Of a stretch of DNA of 61,627 bases, positions 9,471 through 18,729 are shown in pieces (within the stretch, counting starts at the first letter, position 1; each line of letters starts with the position of its first letter). The notes under the pieces are model-generated. The model was given only the letters and a program-made list of their open reading frames with translations. It did not search any database and was not told the DNA's origin. This DNA comes from Candidatus Cryptobacteroides choladohippi (GTDB taxonomy: Bacteria > Bacteroidota > Bacteroidia > Bacteroidales > UBA932). A program made the position numbers and the translations under genes. The DNA lies in assembly GCA_018065985.1 (NCBI GenBank), contig JAGHSF010000026.1, forward strand, positions 1-61,627, given 5' to 3'.

Positions 9471-11864
9471 ATGAATATCAGAAACATTCTGTGCACGGTG
9501 ATTGCGCTGGCCGCAGTCGCATCGTGCACCGTTGAGCATGAGCCCAGCGGCATCCGCGCTTCGGCGTATCCTCTTGTAACCATCGACCCTTTCACCAGCG
9601 CATGGTCGGCTGCCGACAATCTCTATGACTGTCAGGTGAAGCACTGGACCGGCAAGGATTTCCCCTTTGTGGGCATACTCACAGTAGATGGCACAGACTA
9701 CAGGTTCATGGGTGACAAGATCAGCACAGTCGAGCCTGTCACCTCCGACAGAAGAGCCTGGAATGCGGTATATACCACCAGAAAGCCGTCCGGAGAGTGG
9801 ATGGCGCAGGACTACGAGCCCAAAGGCTGGAAGCAGGGCGTCGGTCCTTTCGGCATTCTGAACCCCGATGTGCCCTACATGACGGAGTGGGATACCGACC
9901 AGATATGGTTCAGACGTGAATTTGTGCTCGAGGAGGACCTCTGCGACAAGGAAGTCGTCCTCAATTACAGCCACGATGACGATGCCATAATCTACATCAA
10001 CGGAGTCGAAGTTGCCAACTGGGTCGACTCCTGGGCCTATGACGGGTATATGCCTCTTCCCAAGGAAGCTCTTGCCACTCTGAAGGCCGGCAGGAACGTG
10101 ATTGCCGCCACATGTATCAACAGCTCGGGCGACGGAGTCATCGATGCCAACATAATGACAGTCTGCAATCACGGTATCCAGGCCTCATCTGCCGCTGTGC
10201 AGCATGGCGTTGATGTGCAGGCGACCCAGACCCACTACAGCATGAGCTGTGGCCCTGTGGACCTCAAGCTCAGCTTCATGGCGCCACTCCTGCTCGATGA
10301 CCTTGATCTGGTGAGCCGCCCCGTCAACTATGTTTCCTACACCGCATCCTCCAACGACGGCAGGGCACATGACGTGAAGATCTCCTTCGAGGCGACAGGA
10401 GACTGGGCAAGGCATGCAGAGTATCAGGATGTCGACCTCTCAGCCGAGGAGGACGGTGAGCTTGTGTATCTGAAGGCCGGGACCAGGGAACAGAACATAC
10501 TGGGCAGAAAGGGCGACCATGTCTGCATCGACTGGGGCTACTTCTACCTTGCAGCCGGGAAGGATGGGGCGAGCATCAAAGTCGATGCCCCGGTGATGAC
10601 CCTCAGCCAGAACCTTGGACGCGTGAAGGGCGAAATCTCCGGCAGAATCATGGTCGGCTACGACGACATATGCAGCATACAGTATTTTGGCGAGAATCTC
10701 CGCCCTTACTGGAACCGGGATGGCAGCCATACCATCCAGGAGCAGTTCTCGCTTGCAAACGCTCAGTTCGAGGAACTTCGGAAGAAGTGCGATGCCTTCG
10801 ACCGCAAGCTGATCTCCGATGCGACTGCCGCCGGCGGCAGGAAATATGCCGAACTCTGCGCCCTGGCATATCGCCAGTGCATAGCTGCACACAAGCTTGT
10901 GGAGTCTCCTGACGGCGACCTGCTCTGGCTCTCAAAGGAGAACGACAGCAACGGTTCAATCGGTACGGTCGACGTGACCTATCCTTCGGCCCCGCTGTTC
11001 CTGCTCTATAATACGGAGCTTGCGAAAGGTCTGTTGAACCATATCTTCCACTATGCCGAGAGCGGTATGTGGACCAAGCCTTTCCCCGCGCACGACGTTG
11101 GAACCTACCCTCTGGCGAACGGACAGACCTATGGCGGAGATATGCCCGTCGAGGAAGCAGGAAACATGCTTATTCTTGCTGCTGCAATCTGCAGGTTCGA
11201 CAAGGACTACAGCTACGCGTCAAAGCATTGGGACGTGCTCAAGGTCTGGGCCGACTACCTGCTTCAGTTCGGCCTCGATCCTGACAATCAGCTTTGTACA
11301 GATGACTTTGCCGGCCATTCAGCACATAACACGAATCTTTCCATCAAGGCCATTGTGGCTCTGGCGGGATTCGGCCAGATGGCTGAGGGCGTCGGCGATG
11401 CCGAGCTGGCAGGGAAGTACACCGATGCCGCAAAGGCGATGGCTGCGGACTGGATGGGAATGGCCGATGCCGGTGACCACTACAGCCGTACGTTTGACAA
11501 TCCCGCAAGCTGGAGCCAGAAATACAACCTTGTCTGGGACAAGCTGCTTGGCTTGAATGTGTTCCCTGCGGAGGTGGCAAGGAAGGAGATTGCCTTCTAC
11601 CCTTCGGTTGAGCTCGAGTACGGTCTGCCTCTTGATGAGAGAAAGGAGTACACCAAGACCGACTGGATAGTCTGGACTGCAACCCTTGCAGAGAACAAGG
11701 CCGATTTTGAGCACTTTGTCGATTACATCTACAAGTTCGAATGCGAGACCGTGGACCGTCTGGCGATGTCCGACTGGATATGGACAGACAGGCCCGAGCA
11801 CGTGGGCTTTACCGCCCGTTCCGTGGTCGGAGGCTACTTCATAAAGATGCTTCCTGTAGAATAA
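9471..11864 (+). CDS. Glutaminase-family (DUF4964/5127/4965/1793) lipoprotein
   Basis: 797 residues with a lipoprotein signal (LAAVASCTVE, Cys about 19). The order is a DUF4964-like start (PLVTIDPFTSAWSAADNLYD), DUF5127 beta-sandwich material and an alpha/alpha-barrel C-terminal half (DUF4965/DUF1793, from about 430). Inserted at about 130 to 220 is a jelly-roll segment like sugar-binding domains (WFRREFVLEEDL, then DDDAIIYINGVEVANW). The family contains fungal glutaminase GtaA but most bacterial members are biochemically unproven. The barrel fold and site would also suit a glycosidase. Probably surface or periplasmic. Confidence 0.8.
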   Translation: MNIRNILCTVIALAAVASCTVEHEPSGIRASAYPLVTIDPFTSAWSAADNLYDCQVKHWTGKDFPFVGILTVDGTDYRFMGDKISTVEPVTSDRRAWNAVYTTRKPSGEWMAQDYEPKGWKQGVGPFGILNPDVPYMTEWDTDQIWFRREFVLEEDLCDKEVVLNYSHDDDAIIYINGVEVANWVDSWAYDGYMPLPKEALATLKAGRNVIAATCINSSGDGVIDANIMTVCNHGIQASSAAVQHGVDVQATQTHYSMSCGPVDLKLSFMAPLLLDDLDLVSRPVNYVSYTASSNDGRAHDVKISFEATGDWARHAEYQDVDLSAEEDGELVYLKAGTREQNILGRKGDHVCIDWGYFYLAAGKDGASIKVDAPVMTLSQNLGRVKGEISGRIMVGYDDICSIQYFGENLRPYWNRDGSHTIQEQFSLANAQFEELRKKCDAFDRKLISDATAAGGRKYAELCALAYRQCIAAHKLVESPDGDLLWLSKENDSNGSIGTVDVTYPSAPLFLLYNTELAKGLLNHIFHYAESGMWTKPFPAHDVGTYPLANGQTYGGDMPVEEAGNMLILAAAICRFDKDYSYASKHWDVLKVWADYLLQFGLDPDNQLCTDDFAGHSAHNTNLSIKAIVALAGFGQMAEGVGDAELAGKYTDAAKAMAADWMGMADAGDHYSRTFDNPASWSQKYNLVWDKLLGLNVFPAEVARKEIAFYPSVELEYGLPLDERKEYTKTDWIVWTATLAENKADFEHFVDYIYKFECETVDRLAMSDWIWTDRPEHVGFTARSVVGGYFIKMLPVE

Positions 11865-11912
11865 TACGTAAAAACACACATTTCTGACGTTTTTGACGTC
11901 GGTAGAATTTTC

Positions 11913-11947
11913 GATGTCACCCTCACAGCCGTGTGGGTGGCATTTTT
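11913..11947 (+). terminator. Intrinsic terminator after the glutaminase-family gene
   Basis: ATG-TCACCC and GGGTGG-CAT arms pair with a small bulge around the GCCG region and are followed by TTTTTT. It ends the operon that runs from ftsY or pheT through deoC. Confidence 0.7.
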
Positions 11948-11964
11948 TGTAACATAAGAGATTA

Positions 11965-11999
11965 TTGTCCTCTGAAACCGTTTCTGCTGCCGACCTTTG
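11965..11999 (+). promoter_or_regulatory. Candidate promoter of the HExxH lipoprotein gene
   Basis: TTG at 11965-11967 and GACCTTTG at 11992-11999 resemble the -33 and -7 boxes, with one mismatch in the -7 element (TA to GA). The ATG follows 21 bases later. Confidence 0.45.
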
Positions 12000-12020
12000 C
12001 GTTTGAAAAACAAGACGGCT

Positions 12021-13592
12021 ATGAAAAAGTTACTGGTGTTTCTGCTCGTGTTTGCAACCACGTCATGCAGTGAGAAGTTCTTCCTCTCAAGAAGTGAGAA
12101 TGTGGATATCCTGGGGGATCTCACCCATGATATGATAGTGCTGGGTGACCAGCTTGAGGACCCGTATTCCGTTGACAACATGACAAAGGCTCTCGAGTCC
12201 CTGTATCCTACGAAGGCCGGGCGTGTGGCCATGGACCCCACCGACCTGTATGTGCGCTTCCTGCCCAAGGATGAGGAGGAGTACGGAAGGCTGGAGGCCC
12301 TTGGGCTCCAGCTCCTGGATCATCCCGTGGATTTTGAGGTGAAAAGGGAGGGAGACTGGTACCATGACCCTGAAATACCTGATGATGAGATAACCTGGCA
12401 ATATGCCGTTGTGCCTGTAGACTTCTCTTTCCCGGAGGGCTTGCGCTATGAGGTGTTGGATGAGTGTTTTATTGTGGATGGCAATGCAGCCACGAAGGGA
12501 GATGGTATCGATTGGGAGAAGGTTGAGAGGGAAGCCTACAGGCTTAGCGGCAATGAAGCGTTGCTCTCTCCCGAGACCAAGGCAGGAGAGGGCGTCGAAG
12601 GACCGTCTGGAAGGATTGCTATTATGGATCCCGAGGTGAGTGACGAACCTCTGGGTGTAAAGGGAGTGATGGTCTCCTGCAATTCTTTTGTGAAGTTTGC
12701 CAATGCGTATACGGACGAGGACGGGAACTACAGCATGAAGAAGAGTTTCTCGGGCACGCCACGCTACAGGCTGGTATTCAAGAACAAGAAGGGCTTCTCG
12801 ATAGGGTTCAATCTGCTGCTGATACCGGCGTCGATGTCGACTCTTGGAAAGAACAGCCCCGCAGGTGTCGATGTGGTGATAAGTCAGAACTCTGAACGCA
12901 AGCTTTTCACCCGCAGTGTCGTGAACAATGCCGGCTACGACTACTACTGTTCCTGCGAGAGCAATGGCGTCAGGATCAAGACGCCTCCCACGAATCTCAG
13001 GATATGGCTGTTCCAGCGCCTGAATGCCAGCAGTGCAGTAATGATGCAGCAGGGCGCCTTTGTGGACGGTTCCATGCTCAAGGACTTTCTGGGTGAGTAC
13101 ATCTCGCTGGTGAAGATGTTCCTGCCTGACGTAACCCTGGGCCTCAAGAGTGCCAAGACGTATTCTGACGTATACAATCTGACAGTCCATGAAATGGCCC
13201 ATGCAAGCCATTTCATGCAGGTGGGCAAGGCGTTCTGGGATCCGTACATCAAGTTCATCATGACATCTTTCGTGACCTCGGGCTTCGTGACTTATGGGGT
13301 GGGCACCGAGGCCAACCACGGATACTGCGAGGTGGGGGAGATGTGGGCCTATTATGTGCAGAGCCAGTTGTACAGAGAGCGTTACCCTGACACATCCGTG
13401 GTGTTCGGAACCAATTTCTGGTTCTCTCCCCAGATTTTCCTGTATCTTGACGACAGGGGACTTGACCGCTTCAAGATATTCAATGCGCTCACGAGCGACA
13501 TCACAGACAAGGATAAGCTGCAGGACAAGCTGCTTAGCCTGTATCCGCAGATGAAAAGTACCATAAACCAGGCCTTTGGCCGATACAATTGA
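12021..13592 (+). CDS. Putative zinc metallopeptidase lipoprotein (HExxH)
   Basis: 523 residues; family not recognised by name. A signal ends at FATTSCSEK, a likely lipoprotein cysteine (about 16). A segment at about 200 to 260 (AIMDPEVSDEPLGVKGV, then TDEDGNYSMKK) resembles a carboxypeptidase-regulatory/Ig-like fold. The key motif is VHEMAH: His390, Glu391, His394. Glu437 and Glu440 in GYCEVGEMWAYY are candidates for the third, gluzincin-type ligand. The ATG at 12021 is chosen because the upstream frame starts inside the promoter box. The next gene, DUF3575, starts five bases after the stop, so the two are probably one operon. Catalytic activity is inferred. Confidence 0.65.
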   Translation: MKKLLVFLLVFATTSCSEKFFLSRSENVDILGDLTHDMIVLGDQLEDPYSVDNMTKALESLYPTKAGRVAMDPTDLYVRFLPKDEEEYGRLEALGLQLLDHPVDFEVKREGDWYHDPEIPDDEITWQYAVVPVDFSFPEGLRYEVLDECFIVDGNAATKGDGIDWEKVEREAYRLSGNEALLSPETKAGEGVEGPSGRIAIMDPEVSDEPLGVKGVMVSCNSFVKFANAYTDEDGNYSMKKSFSGTPRYRLVFKNKKGFSIGFNLLLIPASMSTLGKNSPAGVDVVISQNSERKLFTRSVVNNAGYDYYCSCESNGVRIKTPPTNLRIWLFQRLNASSAVMMQQGAFVDGSMLKDFLGEYISLVKMFLPDVTLGLKSAKTYSDVYNLTVHEMAHASHFMQVGKAFWDPYIKFIMTSFVTSGFVTYGVGTEANHGYCEVGEMWAYYVQSQLYRERYPDTSVVFGTNFWFSPQIFLYLDDRGLDRFKIFNALTSDITDKDKLQDKLLSLYPQMKSTINQAFGRYN

Positions 13593-13597
13593 CAACT

Positions 13598-14146
13598 ATG
13601 AACAAACTTCTTATCGTTATCCTTTCCCTGTTCTTCAGTGCCGGACTGGCCGGTCAGGAACTTGCCGTTTCGACCAACCTGATCGAATATGTAAACCTGG
13701 GTACGATGAACATCGATGCCTCCTATGGCTTTGCCCGCCATTGGAGTGCCGAAGCGGGCGTGAAATATAACCCGTTTTCGTTCGGGGAAGGTGAAGATGC
13801 CCTGCAGAACCGACAGAGAACCTTTTCGGCAGGAGCCAGATACTGGCCGTGGCATATCTTCTCTGGCTGGTGGGTGGCCGGTCATGTGCGCTACCAGGAA
13901 TACAATGCAGGTGGGCTGGTGTCTGAGGAGACATCTGAAGGTGACCGCTTCGGCAGTGCTGTCCAGGCCGGATATTCCTACATGATCTCCCCGCATCTTA
14001 ATCTTAACCTTGGAGCCGGAATCTGGGCTGGCAGAGACGTCTATAAAGTCTATGCCTGCCCCAGTTGCGGCCGAGTTCTCGACCATGGTTCCAAATTCTT
14101 TGTACTTCCCAGCGACATTATTGTGGCACTTGCGTATATATTCTAA
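13598..14146 (+). CDS. DUF3575 outer-membrane barrel protein
   Basis: 182 residues with a Sec signal (MNKLLIVILSLFFSAGLAGQ). The rest alternates hydrophobic residues as in a small eight-stranded beta-barrel, ending in the aromatic VALAYIF. It matches DUF3575, which includes proteins near fimbrial and surface loci. A CPSCG knuckle at about residue 157 is a family feature and could bind metal or form a disulfide. Its partner upstream is the HExxH lipoprotein. The start is the ATG five bases after the previous stop. Confidence 0.8.
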   Translation: MNKLLIVILSLFFSAGLAGQELAVSTNLIEYVNLGTMNIDASYGFARHWSAEAGVKYNPFSFGEGEDALQNRQRTFSAGARYWPWHIFSGWWVAGHVRYQEYNAGGLVSEETSEGDRFGSAVQAGYSYMISPHLNLNLGAGIWAGRDVYKVYACPSCGRVLDHGSKFFVLPSDIIVALAYIF

Positions 14147-14163
14147 ATATTTTGCTATCTTTG
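14130..14163 (+). promoter_or_regulatory. Promoter of tRNA-Leu
   Basis: TTG at 14130-14132 and a perfect TATCTTTG at 14156-14163 lie 13 bases ahead of the tRNA 5' end. The -33 part overlaps the last codons of the DUF3575 gene. Confidence 0.7.
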
Positions 14164-14176
14164 CATTCCAATCCTT

Positions 14177-14259
14177 GCGCGGGTGGCGAAATGGTAGACG
14201 CGCTAGTTTCAGGAGCTAGTGGGGTAAAACCTGTGTGAGTTCGAGTCTCATCTCGCGCA
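14177..14259 (+). tRNA. tRNA-Leu (anticodon CAG)
   Basis: 83 bases fold as a class II tRNA. The acceptor GCGCGGG pairs with CTCGCGC (one G-T). The anticodon stem CTAGT/GCTAG encloses TTCAGGA with anticodon CAG. The variable arm is long (TGGGGTAAAACCTGT), and the T arm carries GTTCGAG. The CCA end is not encoded. Confidence 0.95.
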
Positions 14260-14266
14260 CATTATT

Positions 14267-14305
14267 AAGGCTAAAGTATTGAGAATCAATACTTTAGCCT
14301 TTTTT
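14267..14305 (+). terminator. Strong terminator after tRNA-Leu
   Basis: A perfect 16-base-pair hairpin (arms 14267-14282 and 14286-14301) with a GAA loop is followed by a run of T. It closes the tRNA transcript. Confidence 0.92.
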
Positions 14306-14387
14306 CTTATCAAATTTTTGCCGACTTATGTTTTTTGTGTTATTATTGACAAAAAACGGTTGGTAAAATCACTGTAAATTGCTGTTT

Positions 14388-14900
14388 TCAGCCAGGAGAA
14401 AGGACATCTCACAATCGAACAGGTTCTGCTGATTCAAGAAGTGGGTGTCAGGAAGGATGAGCCTCGAGGAGATATCAGCCTCCAGTGGATACAGTACAAG
14501 GCAGTTGCACAGGTGGTTCGACGAATACCTTGATTCTTCACCTTCATGGTCCATCAATACGTCACAGCCCATATATCTTCTCATAGACGGGACATACTAC
14601 TCAAATGATCATTGTCTCATTGTGTACAGGGCCGAGAACTTGAAGCGGACGCTTTTCTATAGGTTCACGACACGTGGGGACGATGACGAGATAGCGGTCG
14701 ACTTGTTCAGCATAAGATCGCTCGGATACGACGTGGTAGGCATCACCACGCATGGCGGAGATGACATAATACGTGCTGTGCTTTTGCCCTTCATTGTACG
14801 TTCCCTATCGTAGAGAGTGACAACCGATGTAACAATGAAAGGCGAAGTGGCAGACTCTCGACAACGGCTCATATCTCTGTTGAATATTGATTCCCATTGA
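14388..14900 (+). pseudogene. Decayed transposase fragment (IS256-like, variant Zn-binding type)
   Basis: The frame from about 14391 reads NRFC, stop (TGA at 14430), FKKWVSGRMSLEEISASSGY, then RQLHRWFDEYL and LLIDGTYYSNDHCLIVYR, then FYRFTTRGDDDEI and GYDVVGITTHGG. This matches the start-to-middle of Bacteroidales transposases of the IS256-variant group, with the DGTY acidic motif. After residue about 120 the frame breaks at a stop (14811) and only weak traces (RCNN) continue in another frame. The C-terminal half and any terminal inverted repeats are gone. It is a dead remnant beside tRNA-Leu. The exact family is uncertain. Confidence 0.7.
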
Positions 14901-14926
14901 ATTCTTTGCAATAATGCTTACCTTTG
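14897..14926 (+). promoter_or_regulatory. Promoter of the beta-helix/GH97 operon, with a 5' hairpin
   Basis: TTG (14897-14899), a 19-base spacer, then TACCTTTG (14919-14926) make a near-consensus promoter. Just after the expected start, AGGAGC and GCTCCT (14933-14938 and 14942-14947) form a small hairpin at the very 5' end of the mRNA. Confidence 0.65.
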
Positions 14927-14975
14927 ACATATAGGAGCATTGCTCCTCGAGGTACAATTCATCAATCAATATTCT

Positions 14976-16778
14976 ATGAAGCATATCCTTGCCGTTCCGG
15001 CCTTGTTCCTGAGTCTGCTTGCAGGCGCCACCGAATTCCATGTATCACCTGCTGGCAGTGACGCGGCCGCCGGCACTGCATCCGCTCCGTTCAAGACCAT
15101 CAACGCCGCGGCACAGAAGGCCATGCCCGGCGACACCGTGACCGTTCATGCCGGAGTCTACCGCGAGTGGGTCGATCCTTTCTACGGTGGGCTTGACGAC
15201 TCCCGCCGCATCCTCTACCGTGCAGCAGAGGGCGAGATCGCCGAGATCAAGGGGTCCGAACCTGTGTCCAACTGGAAAAGGCGGAAGGATGGCGTCTGGG
15301 TTGCCGTCATCCCTAACGCGAGCTTCGGGAACTTCAATCCGTTCATGCAGCTTGTCGAGGGCGACTGGTTTAACAGTTTCGGACGGGATCACCACACTGC
15401 GGAGGTATATCTCAACGGGCTTTCCCTTTATGAGGTAACCGGCTATGAGCAGGTTGCCAGTCCCGAGCCCGTGAAAAGCCTGCGGGACCCGGACGGTTCG
15501 GTGCTTGTGTGGTATGCGGAAGTGGATGCTGACAACACCACGATATACGCCTGTTTCGGTGATGCGGACCCTCGTAAGGAATGCGTGGAGGTGACATTCA
15601 GGCCTACATGCTTCTATCCTTCCAGGGAGGGGGTCAACTATCTCACCATCAGAGGATTCCGTATCAGCCAGGCTGCAACTCAGTGGGGCGCTCCCACTGC
15701 CGAGCAGGTTGGTATGGTGGGTGCCCATTGGAGCAAGGGCTGGATCATCGAGGACAACGTGATAAGCAACTCCCGCTGCAATGGCATTTCCATAGGCAAG
15801 GAGGCCGCTACAGGGCACAACCTTTGGACTCAGAGAAATTTCGACGGAGCGACCGAGTACATCGAATGTACCCTCAATGCCATCCGCAAGGGCTGGGGGA
15901 AGGCAAACATAGGGTCGCACATAATAAGGAACAACGAGATCTGCAATTGCGAGCAGACGGGAATCTGCGGAAGCATGGGTGGTTCTTTTGCCGAGATATA
16001 CGGCAACCACATCCACGATATCTGGGTGAAGTGCCAGTTCGACGGCGCGGAGATCTCCGGTATCAAACTGCATGCGGCCATCGATGCCCATATCCACAAT
16101 AACCGTATCCACAATTGTCAGAAAGGCATCTGGATGGACTGGATGGCCCAGGGATCCAGGATTTCAAGCAATCTGTTTTACAACAATGTGCTCATGGATG
16201 TGTTCTATGAAGTGGACCATGGCCCATATGTGTGCGACAACAATATCATGCTATCGGATTGTGCACTATGGGACTGGTCGGAAAGCGGGGCCTATCTTCA
16301 CAATATCATCGGAGGCAGCATTTTCATGAAGCCCGATGACAGGTATACGCCATATCATCTTGCCCATATGACCGAGCTCAAGGGCGTGTACAGGATCACA
16401 GGTTCGGACAACCGCTTCATCAACAATATTTTCTTCTTGGGGAACAATCCTGAATCGGCATATGGCCTGAATGCTTATGCCGATGCCGAGTGGCCGGTCA
16501 TGGCGGAGGGAAATATGGAATGCCGAACCCCCGATGTTGCGGTAGAGGAGAATGAGAATGGGGTATGGCTCAGCATTGACGGCATGACAGCCGCGGAGGT
16601 CGGAGCCTTGCAGGACGGAAGCCGTCTTGGCTACGCAAAGCTGAGCAACTGCGCATACGAGAACGCGGACGGTTCACCGATCTGCATTGACAGGGATTAC
16701 AACGGAACGCAGAGGCAGTCCTGTACTTTCGCCGGTCCGTTCGGTACGGCCACCGTCAGCAGGATAAAGGTGTGGTAG
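14976..16778 (+). CDS. Exported right-handed beta-helix protein (carbohydrate-active, possibly GH141-like)
   Basis: 600 residues with a Sec signal (MKHILAVPALFLSLLAGA). Directly after it comes a DUF1565-type start (EFHVSPAGSDAAAGTASAPF, then AAQKAMPGDTVTVHAGVYRE). Repeated short N/H-rich turns follow from about 230 (IIEDNVISNSRCNGISIG, IIRNNEICNCEQTGICG, IHNNRIHNCQKGIWMDW), the coils of a parallel beta-helix as in pectate lyases and GH28/GH141 enzymes. The total size and layout suit GH141-like proteins but catalytic residues cannot be fixed from sequence alone. GH97 follows 19 bases later. Confidence 0.75.
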   Translation: MKHILAVPALFLSLLAGATEFHVSPAGSDAAAGTASAPFKTINAAAQKAMPGDTVTVHAGVYREWVDPFYGGLDDSRRILYRAAEGEIAEIKGSEPVSNWKRRKDGVWVAVIPNASFGNFNPFMQLVEGDWFNSFGRDHHTAEVYLNGLSLYEVTGYEQVASPEPVKSLRDPDGSVLVWYAEVDADNTTIYACFGDADPRKECVEVTFRPTCFYPSREGVNYLTIRGFRISQAATQWGAPTAEQVGMVGAHWSKGWIIEDNVISNSRCNGISIGKEAATGHNLWTQRNFDGATEYIECTLNAIRKGWGKANIGSHIIRNNEICNCEQTGICGSMGGSFAEIYGNHIHDIWVKCQFDGAEISGIKLHAAIDAHIHNNRIHNCQKGIWMDWMAQGSRISSNLFYNNVLMDVFYEVDHGPYVCDNNIMLSDCALWDWSESGAYLHNIIGGSIFMKPDDRYTPYHLAHMTELKGVYRITGSDNRFINNIFFLGNNPESAYGLNAYADAEWPVMAEGNMECRTPDVAVEENENGVWLSIDGMTAAEVGALQDGSRLGYAKLSNCAYENADGSPICIDRDYNGTQRQSCTFAGPFGTATVSRIKVW

Positions 16779-16797
16779 GATTTAAAATATTATAGAT

Positions 16798-18729
16798 ATG
16801 AAGAGATTAGCCATTTTATCATTGATTCTCATCAGCTCGGCAATTTGTGCCCAGCCGAAAACGGTGTGCAGCCCCGACGGGAGGCTGAAGGTGACTGTAA
16901 CCGAAGATGCCATGTATTCGGTTTTGCTTGATGGGAAGACAATCCTCAATCCGTCAAGACTTGGCCTGAATACAAACAGAGGGGATTTCTCCGATGCAAG
17001 GATGACCGAAGCCGTGAACGGCAGGACCGCTTACGATTACAATATGAACAGCATAAAGAAAAGCTCCGTCAGGAAAGAGGCCAACACTCTGATCTGTACA
17101 TTCTCGGATTCATTCAAGGTCGAGTTCCGGGTCAGTGACACCGACGTGGCTTTCAGATACATCATCGATAATCCTTCATGGGCTGGCATCACGATCCTTG
17201 AGGAGAAAACCACTTTCAATTTTCCTGCGCAGACTACCACATTCCTCACTTCGCAGTGCGACGCGATGAGCGGGTGGCGGCGCACCAAGCCGTCATACGA
17301 AGAACATTATGCCCTTGACAGACCGCTCACCGAAAAATCGGAATACGGTAACGGTTTCACCTTCCCTTGCCTTTTCAAGATAGGGGAAGACGGCTGGGCC
17401 CTCGTGTGCGAATCCGGCACATGCAGCCAGTACTGCGGATGCCGGCTTCTTGATTGGAAGGAAGGCGGTTTCCAGATCGGGTTTCCCATGCCTGGTGAGA
17501 ACGATGGCCTTGGATCCGCAGAGCCGGCTTTCTCGCTCCCGGGCTCGACTCCATGGCGCACAATTGCCGTTGGCAGCACTCTTGAACCTGTTGCAGAAAG
17601 TACGGTCACCTGGGATGTGGCAGAGCAACTGTATGAGCCGGGTGCCGATTACAAGTACGGGAGGAGCACATGGAGCTGGTTGTTGTGGCAGGACGGGTCC
17701 ATAAACTGGGATGACCAGGTTGCGTATATCGATCTTGCCCATGAACTCGGCTATCAGTATGTCCTCATTGACAATTACTGGGACAAGAATATCGGCCATG
17801 ACAAGATGGAAGAACTCATCAGGTACGCCAACTCCAGAAATGTCGACGTCTTCCTGTGGTACTCATCCAGCGGCTACTGGAACGACATCTATCAAAGTCC
17901 CGTCAACCTGATGGAGAATCCGATTGTCCGCAAGAAGGAGATGAAATGGCTCAAGGAGAACAACGTCAAGGGTATCAAGGTCGATTTCTTTGCCGGAGAC
18001 AAGCAGGAGACAATCCGTCTGTATGAGGCGATTCTCAGCGATGCAAACGACTATGGCCTGATGTGCATCTTCCATGGCGCGACTATTCCTCGTGGTTGGG
18101 AGAGGATGTACCCGAACTATGTGAGCAGCGAGGCTGTGCGCAGTTCCGAGAATCTTGTCTTCGGGCAGGAGGAATGCGATATCGAGGCGCAGAATGCCAC
18201 GATACTCCCGTTCGTCAGAAACGCGACAGGATCAATGGATTTCGGCGGCACTATCCTGCACAGGCATCTGAGCAGGGACAATGAGCATGGAACACTGCGC
18301 CGCACTACCGATGACTTCGAACTGGCCACTGCGGTTCTCTTCCAGAGCCCTGTCCAGAACTTCGCCCTGGCTCCGGATGACATTGTGGCGGACTCCCTGG
18401 CCTATGCAGTCGATTTTATGCGTGAAGTTCCCGTCACCTGGGATGACATCAGATTCATTGACGGCTATCCCGGAAAATATGCTGTCATCGCACGAGAGAA
18501 AGATGGGGTATGGTATGTCGCAGCCGTCAACGCAGAGCAGACTCCTTACCAGCTTGATCTCAATGCCATAGCTTCAATGTTCAACTCTCCGGCATCGGTT
18601 TCCGTCCTGCACGGAGGCAGGAAATCGGAAAAGGTCATCAACTACAAGGCCAAGGCCAGGTCAAAGGCATACAAGTCCGGCGTCATTTCACTCACAGAGG
18701 GAGACGGCGCAGTCATAGTCATCAATTGA
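16798..18729 (+). CDS. Glycoside hydrolase family 97, retaining type (probable alpha-galactosidase)
   Basis: 643 residues with a Sec signal (ISSAICAQ). The N-terminal beta-sandwich begins with SPDGRLKVTV, and the TIM barrel starts near 270 with GRSTWSWLLW. GIKVDFFAGDK supplies Asp396, placed where retaining GH97 members have the nucleophile. Glu445 in YVSSEAVRSSEN fits the acid/base. The inverting SusB branch uses glutamates instead, so alpha-galactosidase or a related activity is more likely than alpha-glucosidase. It shares an operon with the beta-helix protein but no SusC/SusD pair is present. Its TGA overlaps the convergent neighbour within TCAATTGA. Confidence 0.88.
   Translation: MKRLAILSLILISSAICAQPKTVCSPDGRLKVTVTEDAMYSVLLDGKTILNPSRLGLNTNRGDFSDARMTEAVNGRTAYDYNMNSIKKSSVRKEANTLICTFSDSFKVEFRVSDTDVAFRYIIDNPSWAGITILEEKTTFNFPAQTTTFLTSQCDAMSGWRRTKPSYEEHYALDRPLTEKSEYGNGFTFPCLFKIGEDGWALVCESGTCSQYCGCRLLDWKEGGFQIGFPMPGENDGLGSAEPAFSLPGSTPWRTIAVGSTLEPVAESTVTWDVAEQLYEPGADYKYGRSTWSWLLWQDGSINWDDQVAYIDLAHELGYQYVLIDNYWDKNIGHDKMEELIRYANSRNVDVFLWYSSSGYWNDIYQSPVNLMENPIVRKKEMKWLKENNVKGIKVDFFAGDKQETIRLYEAILSDANDYGLMCIFHGATIPRGWERMYPNYVSSEAVRSSENLVFGQEECDIEAQNATILPFVRNATGSMDFGGTILHRHLSRDNEHGTLRRTTDDFELATAVLFQSPVQNFALAPDDIVADSLAYAVDFMREVPVTWDDIRFIDGYPGKYAVIAREKDGVWYVAAVNAEQTPYQLDLNAIASMFNSPASVSVLHGGRKSEKVINYKAKARSKAYKSGVISLTEGDGAVIVIN

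Noticed and set aside
9189..10172. Minus-strand open frame spanning deoC and the glutaminase-family gene
   Set aside because: Crosses two well-supported genes on the opposite strand, with no recognisable product.
12087..13595. Minus-strand open frame opposite the HExxH lipoprotein gene (502 codons)
   Set aside because: The plus-strand frame has a signal peptide, a promoter and the HExxH motif; the reverse product has no domain and no start context.
15045..16112. Minus-strand open frame opposite the beta-helix gene (355 codons)
   Set aside because: No domain; the plus-strand product shows a signal peptide and repeating coils.
14976..18729. Polysaccharide utilisation locus
   Set aside because: No SusC/SusD pair or regulator is adjacent; only two carbohydrate-active genes.
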